The notes under the pieces are model-generated. The model saw only the letters and a program-made list of their open reading frames with translations, searched no databases and was not told the DNA's origin. Positions 15,983 through 23,985 of a stretch of DNA of 64,000 nucleotides are shown here, piece by piece. A program made the position numbers and the translations under genes. The stretch's first letter is position 1. Every line of letters begins with the position of its first letter. Source of the stretch: Treponema sp. Its GTDB lineage: Bacteria; Spirochaetota; Spirochaetia; Treponematales; Treponemataceae. The DNA lies in contig JAFXSM010000039.1 of the NCBI GenBank assembly GCA_017525605.1, positions 1 through 64,000 on the forward strand, given 5' to 3'.

Positions 15983-17170
15983 TCAAAACCCCAGTCCCAA
16001 AAAAATTCCGCAGATGCTGCCGTAGTCCTTCACATAGGCGATGTCGAAGCGGAATGCGCAGCCTAATGTCAGCCGGATGCCTGCGTTCACTTTCCAGACC
16101 GGGCTGTATTCCTCACTATCCAAGCCATCGCCGCAAGAACAGCCGAATCCGCCGCCGCCGTAAAAAGTGAACCGCCACAGCTGAAGTCCCAAGTCGCCGC
16201 CGAGCAAAATGGCGGAAGTTTCGTCGTCGGTCAAAAAGTCCGCCTGCAAGATGAACGGAAAGCGGAATTTGTCCCCAAGTTCCAAGCCAACTGCAAAACC
16301 GTATACGGAAGACTCATATTCGCCGCTTTCAACTCCAGACAAGGCATCGGTTCCGAACAAGACTCCGCCGGACAAAACGCACCAGAAGTCTCCGTTTTCC
16401 CTGCGGGTGTCAAAATCGGAGTCGGAGGAATAGCTAGGCTGGGGCAGAGTCGGACGATAATTGCCGCCGCCATTGCCGGAGCTGCTAGATGGAGGAGAGA
16501 CGATGCAGTATTCGTAAGACGGAACGAGCTGGACCTCCCTTCCTCCAGAAACATATCCTTACACGACATAGCCACAATTGTCGGTCCAAGTCGGGTCAAT
16601 CCAGTACCACGTGCCGTCGTCCCGCTTGAGCCAAATCCATGCGTGGTAGGTCGCTCTTCCGTGCGCGCTCACGTTCATCGAAGTTTTTTCCTTGCAGTAG
16701 ACTCCGTTCGAACAGATGAGATATTGTCCATCGCGGGAATCGACATAGCCGTATCCGTTCCAGCGCACGCGGTTTTCCGGTATGGGGTCGTAGAGAGTTA
16801 TGACATCCGGGTTGTCGTCGGTGAACGCGAGATACCATTCCTGATTTTTCATGCCGACATTGTTGAATCTCAACCGCTCGCGCTTGATGGTGTCCCAGGC
16901 GGCTTGTGCGTAGTCAAAGCAGACTCCGTAGAAAGTCTGCGTCATCGTCCGCTGTCCCGACATCACCGCGAAACGGACGGCAAGAAGATTGGGAGTGTAG
17001 TAGTCATGCGGGTCGGGAATGTTGTAGTGACCGGCCTCGGTGCATGAATACATTCCCTGGCACGCCGTCATCATCGCAAGGTCCTGCAGCGCGTCCGTGA
17101 AAGCGTCTGCGTGAATAAAAGACTCAAAAACTGCCGTCACAAAAATCAAAAAGCACATCTTTCTTTTCAT
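15983..17170 (-). pseudogene. Transglutaminase/barrel gene with in-frame stop
   Basis: One reading frame runs from ATG 17170 to TGA 15983-15985, interrupted only by TAA at 16559-16561. The first part (203 residues) has a signal peptide (MKRKMCFLIFVTAVFESF) and a transglutaminase-like core: Cys in GVCFDYAQ, His in YHAWIWL, Asp in YWIDPTW. The frame continues after the stop with GYVSGGREVQLVPSYEY, a Ser/Gly/Asn-rich linker, and about 130 residues of beta-strand-rich, barrel-like sequence ending LGLGF. The text on both sides of the stop reads as one protein. Either it is a recent nonsense mutation, or the stop is read through. An ATG after the stop could start only part of the second domain. Confidence 0.8.
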
Positions 17171-17206
17171 TGAGCATCCTTCTTCGCACTATCCGCACCA
17201 TTCGCA

Positions 17207-18556
17207 CTATTCGTAATGCGAATTCTTCTTAAACCCTTTTCCAGTGCACTTGTACAATTCAAAATCGATTTCAAAAACATCGTAGATTTTTGCCTTCAGC
17301 AGCCTCTTGATTATCCTGTCCGCCTCGTCACGCTCGGAAAGAACATAGCCCGCGCTCATGAGCAGCTTCTCGGTGTCTTCGAGCGAAAGGTGCATTCCGA
17401 TTGAGAGCAGGATGATGTTGTTTTTCGTCGGGTGCGTGGTCGACGTCTGAATCTTGGAGAAAGTCTGCCGCGACATGAAATGATTCAGATTCTTGTAGAT
17501 TTCACACGGCTTGTGTTCGCCCAAAGACGTAAAACGCGCGATGAAGAAGCCGAGCTGGTCGTGGAACGAAAGATTCCCTTTGTTTACGAGCGAATCTTTT
17601 TCCTCCGATTTCTCCGAAAGCAGATTCGCGATTTCCTCTTGGTTGTTCACGAGCGCATAAACGAGAGCCGTCCAGCCGATTTTTGCGTGAAGATTCTTGT
17701 CAGCACCCGCAGCGAGGAGAATTTTCACGGTCTTTATCGAACCTTTCCCGGCCGCAATCATGAGCGCGGTCACGCCGTCTTTGTTCGCCTCGTTCACGTC
17801 CGCGCCAAGTTCAATGAGTTTTTTGGCGACATTCGACGAATCGTATGCGGCGGCGACCATGAGAGGCGACCAGGTGAGAATCACGTTCTTCGAACTGCCT
17901 CTTTTCGCAAGCTTTTCGATGGAAGCGGCATCGTCGTTTTTTATTGCGGCATGAACGAGGCCTGCGGAAACTAATTTTCTGCATTTTTTGTAGAATTGCG
18001 CCAAATTGATATAGTAAGGCACATCGCCTTCATACCAGTTCAGAGCGCACGCACCGTTGCTCAGGGTAATCGAATACTTCGCGCCAAGCTCTTCCATTTT
18101 GTCGGTCACGCGTTTGTGGAGCGCATAATTCACTTTCCAGTCTTTCTTATTTGGAAACAGGCAGCCGAGTTTCCAGAGCCTATCGCTCAAGGCGTTTTCG
18201 TCGTTCGTCATGAAATAGGAGAATCTCATCCCGTCCATGTCGATTTTCACGTTCTCGGCAATGAACGGCCGGAGATACTTCAAGGAACGGGCAAGAGTGC
18301 TGTATCCGGACTGATAAAAATACACCATTCCGTCAGAGTCGCCTGGCAGAAGCGCATAGCGGCATTTTTTCGCCATCATCTCGTCGCGGACTTCCTGCGG
18401 AAGACTCGTGTCGAATTTCCAGCCGACTTCTCTTACTTGAAGTTTTCGGCAGCCGCATTGCAAGAGAGCCTCGCTGAGGCTTTCAAAACTGTCAAAAAGA
18501 AAAAATCCTCTTTTGTTTGCGTTTGAAATTTCCGGCATTTCAAAAAATTCGTTCAT
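17207..18556 (-). CDS. Ankyrin repeat protein with C-terminal HTH-like domain
   Basis: A 449-residue protein without signal peptide. Residues about 1-190 are an unrecognised N-terminal region. Residues about 195-320 are ankyrin repeats (SPLMVAAAYDSSNVAKKLI, GVTALMIAAGKGSIKTVKIL, GWTALVYALVNNQEEIANLL). The last 110 residues (LNHFMSRQTFSKIQTST ... LSLEDTEKLLMSAGYVLS ... YDVFEIDFEL) resemble, from memory, the lambda-repressor-like tail attached to macrodomain and other proteins in Clostridia. The ATG follows AGGAG. Nearby genes include a PARG-like protein, which is interesting because macrodomain proteins can carry this tail. Confidence 0.75.
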   Translation of the reverse strand: MNEFFEMPEISNANKRGFFLFDSFESLSEALLQCGCRKLQVREVGWKFDTSLPQEVRDEMMAKKCRYALLPGDSDGMVYFYQSGYSTLARSLKYLRPFIAENVKIDMDGMRFSYFMTNDENALSDRLWKLGCLFPNKKDWKVNYALHKRVTDKMEELGAKYSITLSNGACALNWYEGDVPYYINLAQFYKKCRKLVSAGLVHAAIKNDDAASIEKLAKRGSSKNVILTWSPLMVAAAYDSSNVAKKLIELGADVNEANKDGVTALMIAAGKGSIKTVKILLAAGADKNLHAKIGWTALVYALVNNQEEIANLLSEKSEEKDSLVNKGNLSFHDQLGFFIARFTSLGEHKPCEIYKNLNHFMSRQTFSKIQTSTTHPTKNNIILLSIGMHLSLEDTEKLLMSAGYVLSERDEADRIIKRLLKAKIYDVFEIDFELYKCTGKGFKKNSHYE

Positions 18557-18917
<361 letters not shown>

Positions 18918-19549
18918 TTACAAACCATTCAAACAGTTCTGCATATATTCTTTTTCCAGCGAGTGTGTTTTTCCGAAAAGGTGCGTTTCAAAATAATGCG
19001 AGACAGGAAAATCCGAGCCGAAGAGGATTTTTGAATTGTCCGTGGCTTTTTCGCGGAGAAGCTTGAGGTCTTCTTTTGATATGCAGGCGGTGTCGGAGAA
19101 GACGTTCTTGTATTTGTTGAGCATCTCCGCAGTTTCCTTGACCGGATTCGAGTGGGCGAGGATTACGTGCGCGCTCTTGTATTCAGAGAAGAATTTTTCA
19201 AATCGCGTCGGAATGTCGCATTTTTGCGGCTCGCAATGAATCAAAATAGATTTTGCGTTTTCGTCCGCCCATTCAAAAATCTCGCGCAATGATTTTTCGT
19301 GTTTCGGCTTCGATTCGTCCCAAGTTTGACCCGCCGGATGAAGCTTGATTCCGCTCAAAGTTCTCTGCATACTCGATTTCTTCTTCAACTTTCGAAAGTT
19401 CTGCATCATCGCGGCAGCTTGAAGTCGATGAATATCGGATTTCAGTGATTTTCGTTTTTTCGGAAAGTTTTTCGAATGAGCGCGAACAGCTTGAGCGCGT
19501 CGTAGTAGATTTCGTTGAACTGCCCGATGTGGACGTGGTGGTCGGTCAT
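18918..19549 (-). pseudogene. Metal-dependent TIM-barrel hydrolase, frameshifted
   Basis: The start MTDHHVHIGQFNEIYYDALK (ATG 19547-19549) carries the HxH metal motif. The rest is spread over two further frames: TKITEIRYSSTSSCRDDAEL, then from about 19375 GIKLHPAGQTW, ILIHCEP, VILAHSNP and ILFGSDFP, all typical of amidohydrolase/TatD-like barrels. At least two frameshifts therefore break the gene. Its first 56 bp are a duplicate of 20412-20467, and the ATG lies 1 nt after the stop of the NYN gene. The original gene probably followed the FRG gene directly. Confidence 0.75.
19494..19549. repeat. 56-bp direct repeat, left copy
   Basis: Identical over 56 bp to 20412-20467. It is the 5' end of the metal-hydrolase gene, including the ATG. 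The two copies bracket the NYN cassette; the left copy is joined to the rest of the hydrolase gene. Confidence 0.95.
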
Positions 19550-19550
19550 A

Positions 19551-20270
19551 TTAGTTTTCTTCAGAAATATTTGTATCTGACTCAATATTCTTTAACTTTG
19601 AATAATATGTCCTCAACCCGTCAATATGCTCAAATAATTCAGCATTTATGTTATTTCCCATAGGGTCTAGTATAAAATCAATACCTTCTCTTCGTGCGAG
19701 TTTCGCGGCAGGAACAAAATCGCTGTCACCCGCAATCAGTATGATTTGGTCAACTTGTTTCTTAAATGCGAGAGATGCTATATCTACGCCGATTTTCATA
19801 TCAACGCCTTTTTGTTTCATTGATAACTGGAAATTTTCCATAGTAACATCATCAATGGAAATTTCCTTTCTGAACAATTTTTTTACAGTTTGCTGATTGA
19901 GACTATAAGAAGCTTCTTCTGCCGCCAAAAATCCTAAACGTATTGCGACTTTTCGCTTTTGTTTTAGCTGTTCAAGAAAATCTTTTGTCCATTTGTAAGT
20001 CGGCTGTTTTGACAAGTCAATCGTTTTCTGCAAAAGAGGATGAAATACTTTTTTATCAACAGGTTCGCAATCATAATAGAAAATCCTATAAAGCTCGCTG
20101 TAATCATAAACACGCCGTCCATTTTCGAGCGTGTAGGAATCACGATTACGAAGATGAAATTTGCAGTATTGAATGAGTTCCTTTGCGCGTTCTTCTGGTG
20201 ATTTTTCGCCTGCATGATGCTTTGCCAGTTTTCTGTAGTAGCCACCGTCTACTAAAATAGCTGTTTTCAT
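19551..20270 (-). CDS. NYN domain (LabA/DUF88-like) ribonuclease
   Basis: A 239-residue PIN-like NYN protein. It begins MKTAILVDGGYYRKLA (strand and first Asp). It contains FYYDCEP (about 64-70), DMKIGVDIASLAF (about 156-168) and ILIAGDSDFVPAAKLARR (about 177-194), giving the acidic residues D8, D160 and the DSD motif of the active site. Such proteins cleave RNA. The ATG follows GAGGTT. Directly before that site is a hairpin with a T-run, so expression may be controlled by attenuation. The gene and its own promoter lie between 56-bp direct repeats, marking an inserted cassette. Lower G+C than its neighbours supports transfer. Confidence 0.85.
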   Translation of the reverse strand: MKTAILVDGGYYRKLAKHHAGEKSPEERAKELIQYCKFHLRNRDSYTLENGRRVYDYSELYRIFYYDCEPVDKKVFHPLLQKTIDLSKQPTYKWTKDFLEQLKQKRKVAIRLGFLAAEEASYSLNQQTVKKLFRKEISIDDVTMENFQLSMKQKGVDMKIGVDIASLAFKKQVDQIILIAGDSDFVPAAKLARREGIDFILDPMGNNINAELFEHIDGLRTYYSKLKNIESDTNISEEN

Positions 20271-20285
20271 ATAACCTCAAAAAAA

Positions 20286-20340
20286 AGACTTGTAATCTTG
20301 GCACTTCCCTCATGTTGGGAGGCTTTTTCATTACAAGTCT
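20286..20340 (-). terminator. Terminator-like leader hairpin before NYN
   Basis: An 11-bp perfect stem (20286-20296 with 20330-20340, AGACTTGTAAT on the minus strand) encloses 33 nt that include CCTCCC and GGGA able to pair among themselves. On the minus strand the stem is followed at once by a T7 tract, GAGGTT and the ATG. Transcripts from the 20358-20385 promoter must pass it, so it may act as an attenuator. Confidence 0.7.
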
Positions 20341-20357
20341 GTTCAATTTCTATTCAT

Positions 20358-20385
20358 AGTCTAGCAGAAAACAGAAATATTTCAA
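20358..20385 (-). promoter_or_regulatory. Promoter of the NYN cassette
   Basis: On the minus strand, TTGAAA (20380-20385), 16-bp spacer, TAGACT (20358-20363). Transcription would start near 20351, giving a leader of about 80 nt that is mostly the hairpin. Confidence 0.55.
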
Positions 20386-20411
20386 GTAAAAAAAATGATT
20401 ACTGATTATCC

Positions 20412-20467
20412 AGCGCGTCGTAGTAGATTTCGTTGAACTGCCCGATGTGGACGTGGTGGTCGGTCAT
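20412..20467. repeat. 56-bp direct repeat, right copy
   Basis: Identical to 19494-19549. On the minus strand it reads MTDHHVHIGQFNEIYYDAL, then three more codons and a TAA, so it is a truncated leftover of the hydrolase start. The ATG at 20467 lies 14 nt after the FRG stop. Confidence 0.95.
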
Positions 20468-20481
20468 GGTGGATTTGTCAA

Positions 20482-21288
20482 TTATTCGTTTGTTATATGA
20501 CGAATCGAACGAACTGATAGGCTTCCGATATTTTCAAAGGATTTGCAGAAGCCCTCGAAACCAGGATAAACAGTTCCTGCCGTTATGTTCATTTTGGACA
20601 GTTCTTCGATAATTTGCCGGAAGCATTTAAATCTGATGATTATTTTTATGCAGCAATCATCATCGCCGTAATGTTTCAAAATTTCTTCATGAGAATAATC
20701 CAAAGTGTTTGGAATCAAGAAAACTCCTTGTTGGGCTAGCAAACGAGTGTTTGAGAATTCTGGTTCGGAACATATAAGAACTGACTTGTCGATTTCTTTT
20801 TCATACTTCAAAACTCTGCCGCACAAGTTTTCGTAGTTTTCTCCGTGTCGCTCTTTTTGTTTTTTCTCAAAAGACTCGTAATCGATGCAATATACAGCTA
20901 CTGGTTTTAGGTTTGCGCCTGAGATTGCAAAATACAAAGCAATATACGGAGAAAATGTGAAATCCAAAAGCCTTGTCGGTGCTCCGTAATGTTGCATTAA
21001 TGCAAGCCAGTCGAAATCCGCTTTAGGTTTTGGGTAATGCTCAAGAAAAAGATGGGCATTTCGTTTTACTGAATTGAGCATCTCTGTTTCGCGACCTTTC
21101 AGAATTTTCAATTTTTTCGTTGTCTTACGCCTGTAGAATATGCTCGCATTCTTGGCAAATGCGCGGAATAGAGAACTTTCAAGCTTGTAGTTGGAATTGT
21201 TTTGCCCTCTGTAAATCCATTTCCGAAGACTGTGCTCTGAAATTATTTCTCTGTATTCATCAAACGATGCTATTTCAATTTCTTTCAT
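20482..21288 (-). CDS. FRG-domain protein
   Basis: A 268-residue protein with the FRG signature: KWIYRGQNN (residues about 23-31), LALMQHYGAPTRLLDFTFSP (about 95-114) and LLAQQGVFLIPN (about 177-188). The family is common in defence islands and near restriction systems; structural work links related folds to ADP-ribosyl-transfer-like pockets, but activity here is unknown. No clear ribosome site is seen before ATG 21288. It was probably followed directly by the metal-hydrolase gene before the NYN cassette entered. Lower G+C than the surrounding chromosome. Confidence 0.85.
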   Translation of the reverse strand: MKEIEIASFDEYREIISEHSLRKWIYRGQNNSNYKLESSLFRAFAKNASIFYRRKTTKKLKILKGRETEMLNSVKRNAHLFLEHYPKPKADFDWLALMQHYGAPTRLLDFTFSPYIALYFAISGANLKPVAVYCIDYESFEKKQKERHGENYENLCGRVLKYEKEIDKSVLICSEPEFSNTRLLAQQGVFLIPNTLDYSHEEILKHYGDDDCCIKIIIRFKCFRQIIEELSKMNITAGTVYPGFEGFCKSFENIGSLSVRSIRHITNE

Positions 21289-21381
21289 AAAAATCTGTGG
21301 TTGCTGTTAAAGTTTTTAAGAGTGCCGACAAGCAAGATATAAACAATTTACTCATCGGCTTCGATAGGTTAAAAATGATTA

Positions 21382-21573
21382 TTAATATCCGTTCACAGAC
21401 CAATAGTGATCTCCGCCACTAGGACAACCATATGTATTAGGAAGGCATTTTATTGTGCTTTTGACCACTGAACCACATTTTGTACACTTATAGACGATTA
21501 GTAGCCCCACAGACAATCCCCTTCCCATTTCCGTAGCGTACTGAGGTATTTTGATGCTTTTTATTGTTTTCAT
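21382..21573 (-). CDS. Small zinc-ribbon-like protein
   Basis: A 63-residue protein. YKCTKCGSVVKST, then CLPNTYGCPSGGDHYW provide CxxC, further Cys and a late His, as in a zinc ribbon. The start MKTIKSIKIPQYATEM follows GAGGA. It lies 20 bp after a 54-residue gene with the same layout. The pair look like paralogues or alternating partners. No function recognised. Confidence 0.6.
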   Translation of the reverse strand: MKTIKSIKIPQYATEMGRGLSVGLLIVYKCTKCGSVVKSTIKCLPNTYGCPSGGDHYWSVNGY

Positions 21574-21593
21574 GCCAAAATCCTCATTTTTTA

Positions 21594-21758
21594 CTACTGC
21601 TTTCTGTTTATAACCCAAGAGTGCGGTTTATAACTGCCGTCTTTATTACGAGGTTTTCTATCGCAATTTCCAGGGTCTGGTCTTCCTGACGTAGCAGAAC
21701 GCCATGTTGTTGTTCCGCAATACGAGCACTTGTATTCGATATTAGTATAACTTGGCAT
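21594..21758 (-). CDS. Second small zinc-ribbon-like protein
   Basis: A 54-residue protein, MPSYTNIEYKCSYCGTTTWR, then PGNC and PHSWVINRKQ. The pattern CxxC ... C ... HxW matches the next gene downstream. A strong AAAAGGAGG ribosome site precedes the ATG, so it is very likely translated despite its size. It is divergent from an XRE-type regulator. Confidence 0.65.
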   Translation of the reverse strand: MPSYTNIEYKCSYCGTTTWRSATSGRPDPGNCDRKPRNKDGSYKPHSWVINRKQ

Positions 21759-21833
21759 AATCGCCTCCTTTTGAATAAAACAATTTACCGACTCAAAATA
21801 GAGTCAAATATGATTGTACTTTGTATTTTTGAT

Positions 21834-21863
21834 TTGTCAAGAAATTTTATACCTTTGTATAAA
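21834..21863 (+). promoter_or_regulatory. Promoter of the XRE regulator
   Basis: TTGTCA (21834-21839), 18-bp spacer, TATAAA (21858-21863). The gene starts at 21885 with a GAGG site. Confidence 0.55.
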
Positions 21864-21884
21864 AATAAACTGACAGAGGCGTTT

Positions 21885-22178
21885 ATGCTTGGTGAACAGA
21901 TAAAAAGACTTAGAATGTGCAAGGGATTGACGCAAGTTGAAATGGCAAAAATTTTCGGAGTAACGAAACAGAGCGTCTCAAATTGGGAAAATGAGAATAT
22001 AATGCCGTCTGTTGATTTGCTTGTAAAAATCGCAAAGTTCTTCAGCGTTTCCACAGATTACATTCTTGGGCTTTCAGACGAACATGCGCTGAACACTTAC
22101 GGTCTTTCAGAACTGCAAATCGCACACATTCAGACAATCATCGACGACATTGTTGAAATCAAAACGGCAAACGCATAA
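21885..22178 (+). CDS. XRE-family transcriptional regulator
   Basis: A 97-residue protein with a Cro/CI-type HTH at residues about 4-58 (IKRLRMCKGLTQVEMAKIFG, then KQSVSNWENENIMPS) and a short helical tail that may mediate dimer formation. The frame is open upstream, but ATG 21885 has GAGG before it and gives the normal N-terminus MLGEQIKRLR. Divergent from the zinc-ribbon pair and convergent with the Fic gene; a target is not evident. Confidence 0.85.
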   Translation: MLGEQIKRLRMCKGLTQVEMAKIFGVTKQSVSNWENENIMPSVDLLVKIAKFFSVSTDYILGLSDEHALNTYGLSELQIAHIQTIIDDIVEIKTANA

Positions 22179-22207
22179 AAGAACACAGAAGAGAAGAACA
22201 GGGCGAA

Positions 22208-22795
22208 TCATTTGCCCATTGTAAAATTCAGCAAATCTGCGTAATCACCAGCATCGGCCTTTCTAAGGGCTGCAATGTAGCGGCTTCTGACTTCGGAGAC
22301 ATTCACAAGATTAGTATCGCCCCAATATAAGTTTTTGTTCTCAAGTTTTTGAAGCAAAAAATCTGCCATAAGACGCGATACACGACCATTTCCGTTTGGG
22401 AAAGGATGTATTTGAACCAACTTATGATGAAGACGCACTGCAATTTCATGATTTGAATAAGTCTTATTATCTATCCAAAATTTAACATCATCAAAAAGTT
22501 GCATAAGTTTTATCGGAATCTGATATGGAGCTACGCCGATATTCCTTTCAGTTGTCCTGTATTCTCCCGCCCATACCCAGACTTCACCAAACATTTTCTT
22601 ATGGAGATTGCGTAAGAACGTATCGGAGCAGACATCTTTTTTCTTGTTGGAAGAAAGCCAGAGATGTGCTTGTGCTATATTCCGTGATTCTGCCTCATTG
22701 AGTTCAGAACGAAGAGTGATCCATTTTAGTTTTAGTCCGTTTTTCTCTTCAGCAGTAAGCGGTGTCGAATTGTCATCTGCTTCAAAAATATCCAT
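22208..22795 (-). CDS. Fic/DOC protein, mobile mystery protein B
   Basis: A 195-residue Fic protein. The catalytic loop HPFPNGNGR (about residues 132-140) matches HPFx(D/N)GNGR, so it should transfer AMP or another nucleotide to a target hydroxyl group. VWAGEYRTTERNIGVAPYQI is the flap region typical of the mobile mystery protein B group. Its partner, mobile mystery protein A, lies 12 bp upstream, and the pair behaves as a toxin-antitoxin-like unit often carried on mobile elements. No inhibitory (S/T)xxxE(G/N) helix is obvious at either end. Confidence 0.9.
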   Translation of the reverse strand: MDIFEADDNSTPLTAEEKNGLKLKWITLRSELNEAESRNIAQAHLWLSSNKKKDVCSDTFLRNLHKKMFGEVWVWAGEYRTTERNIGVAPYQIPIKLMQLFDDVKFWIDNKTYSNHEIAVRLHHKLVQIHPFPNGNGRVSRLMADFLLQKLENKNLYWGDTNLVNVSEVRSRYIAALRKADAGDYADLLNFTMGK

Positions 22796-22807
22796 AGTTT
22801 TCCTCGT

Positions 22808-23248
22808 TTAGTCCCATATCTGCTTGATTTTTGTATTTATCAAATCTGTTGCAAAATCTTTTGATGCGTCATCGGCTGATATTTCCTGCGCTTCAAGTGC
22901 CATATTGATATTTACAGTTCCCAAAATCTCAGCGGCTTTTTTTTGTGCCTGCGTTTCCACTAGATTCTGAAAAGTTGTTTGAGGCTTGAAGTAATAAACG
23001 AACTCGCAGTTCATTGCTTCGGCAATTTTTTTTATCGTGGAGAGTTTCAAATTGTTTTCATTCGATTCCATTTTTGTAATTCTGGGCTGGGTTACACCTA
23101 GCCGAACAGCAAGCTGGCTCGCCGTCATTCCGATTGCTTCCCTGACGGTGTTTATCCAGCCTGAGCCACGCGGAATTATATTGTTTGCAGACTTTAATCC
23201 AGAAGTCTTTTTGTCCAATGCTCTGATTTGTAAAACTCTTGCATCCAT
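22808..23248 (-). CDS. XRE protein, mobile mystery protein A
   Basis: A 146-residue DNA-binding partner of the Fic protein. The HTH is at about 35-90 (EAIGMTASQLAVRLGVTQ, then ITKMESNENNLKLSTIKK). The tail (AQKKAAEILG ... INTKIKQIWD) is helical. The start ATG 23248 lacks a ribosome site; TAGGTT on the minus strand (23255-23260) ends 6 nt before it. Palindrome-like sites at 23252-23334 suggest autoregulation. Confidence 0.85.
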   Translation of the reverse strand: MDARVLQIRALDKKTSGLKSANNIIPRGSGWINTVREAIGMTASQLAVRLGVTQPRITKMESNENNLKLSTIKKIAEAMNCEFVYYFKPQTTFQNLVETQAQKKAAEILGTVNINMALEAQEISADDASKDFATDLINTKIKQIWD

Positions 23249-23251
23249 TTT

Positions 23252-23334
23252 TATAACCTATAAATGATATTTATCACTTATTATATAATCTTTATATTAT
23301 ATTTTTCAATGTAAATTATTATCTATAAGTTATA
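23252..23334 (-). promoter_or_regulatory. Inverted operator-like sites before mmpA/B
   Basis: TATAACCTATAAATGATA on the plus strand at 23252-23269 and a related TATAACTTATAGATA on the minus strand at 23320-23334. The first overlaps the probable -10 box and start codon of the XRE gene, so binding would block the operon. Confidence 0.5.
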
Positions 23335-23426
23335 TTTCTATGCAATTATCATTCGCAGTCGTCAATGCAATCGGGGAAAAGTATCAAAACATCTCCGGGC
23401 AAAAAAATAGCCAAAAGTCAATAAAT

Positions 23427-23455
23427 TTGAACGCACCCCATTTTCGATTTATACT
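23427..23455 (+). promoter_or_regulatory. Promoter of the CoA-binding gene
   Basis: TTGAAC (23427-23432), 17-bp spacer, TATACT (23450-23455). The ATG is only 6 nt further and has no ribosome site, so the mRNA is probably leaderless. Confidence 0.65.
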
Positions 23456-23461
23456 TTTTTC

Positions 23462-23833
23462 ATGGAACTCTCAGAAATTATGCAGCAGAACGTGTTTGCC
23501 GTGGCTGGCGACACTTTGAACGAAGAAAAATACGCTTTCAAAATCAAGAATGCGCTTTTGGAGCACGGCTACACCGTTTACGCAGTGGGAAAAGAACTTT
23601 CTAGCTTTGACGAAATCCCAGGCGAAATCGATGTCATCGACCTGTGCATTCATCCGGCAAAGGCTCTGAAACTCATCACGGAATGCAAAAAGACTTTCAA
23701 ATGCATCGTGATTCAGCCGGGAGCGGAAAGCCCTGAGCTGATTTCGTATCTCGACGAGCATAAACTTCCGTACATTCAGGGGTGCGTGCTTGTGGGGCTG
23801 AGTTTGTACGCAAAAGACAGAACATCAAGATAG
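23462..23833 (+). CDS. CoA-binding domain protein (YccU type)
   Basis: A 123-residue single-domain Rossmann-like protein. VFAVAGDTLNEEKYAFKIKN (residues about 11-30) is the nucleotide loop, followed by GYTVYAVGKEL, EIDVIDLCIHPAKAL and CIVIQPGAES, the usual order of CoA_binding_2 proteins. GDTLN replaces the more common GxSxxP, so ligand preference may differ. Role unknown. The gene is transcribed alone from a clear promoter. Confidence 0.8.
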   Translation: MELSEIMQQNVFAVAGDTLNEEKYAFKIKNALLEHGYTVYAVGKELSSFDEIPGEIDVIDLCIHPAKALKLITECKKTFKCIVIQPGAESPELISYLDEHKLPYIQGCVLVGLSLYAKDRTSR

Positions 23834-23923
23834 CAAATTGTAAACGGTTCATTAATTGAAAGCCCAAAATATTATTGTTTTGCGCTCGTTTACTTAATTT
23901 TCTCTCTGTTCAAAAAAAAAATT

Positions 23924-23951
23924 TTGGTTTCCTGGAATTCTCGTCTATAAT
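23924..23951 (+). promoter_or_regulatory. Promoter of the SWIM/MoxR/VWA operon
   Basis: TTGGTT (23924-23929), 16-bp spacer, TATAAT (23946-23951). A ribosome site AGAGGT lies at 23972-23977 and the first gene begins at 23986. Confidence 0.55.
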
Positions 23952-23985
23952 CTTTGTGTAATTAAAAAAACAGAGGTATTTCAAA

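Noticed and set aside
16231..16599. Alternative minus-strand frame across the in-frame stop
   Set aside because: Its text is low in protein character and the main frame is continuous on both sides of the TAA.
20286..20340. Integron attC site
   Set aside because: The hairpin lacks the conserved GTTRRRY core and there is no integron integrase; it behaves as a terminator-like leader.
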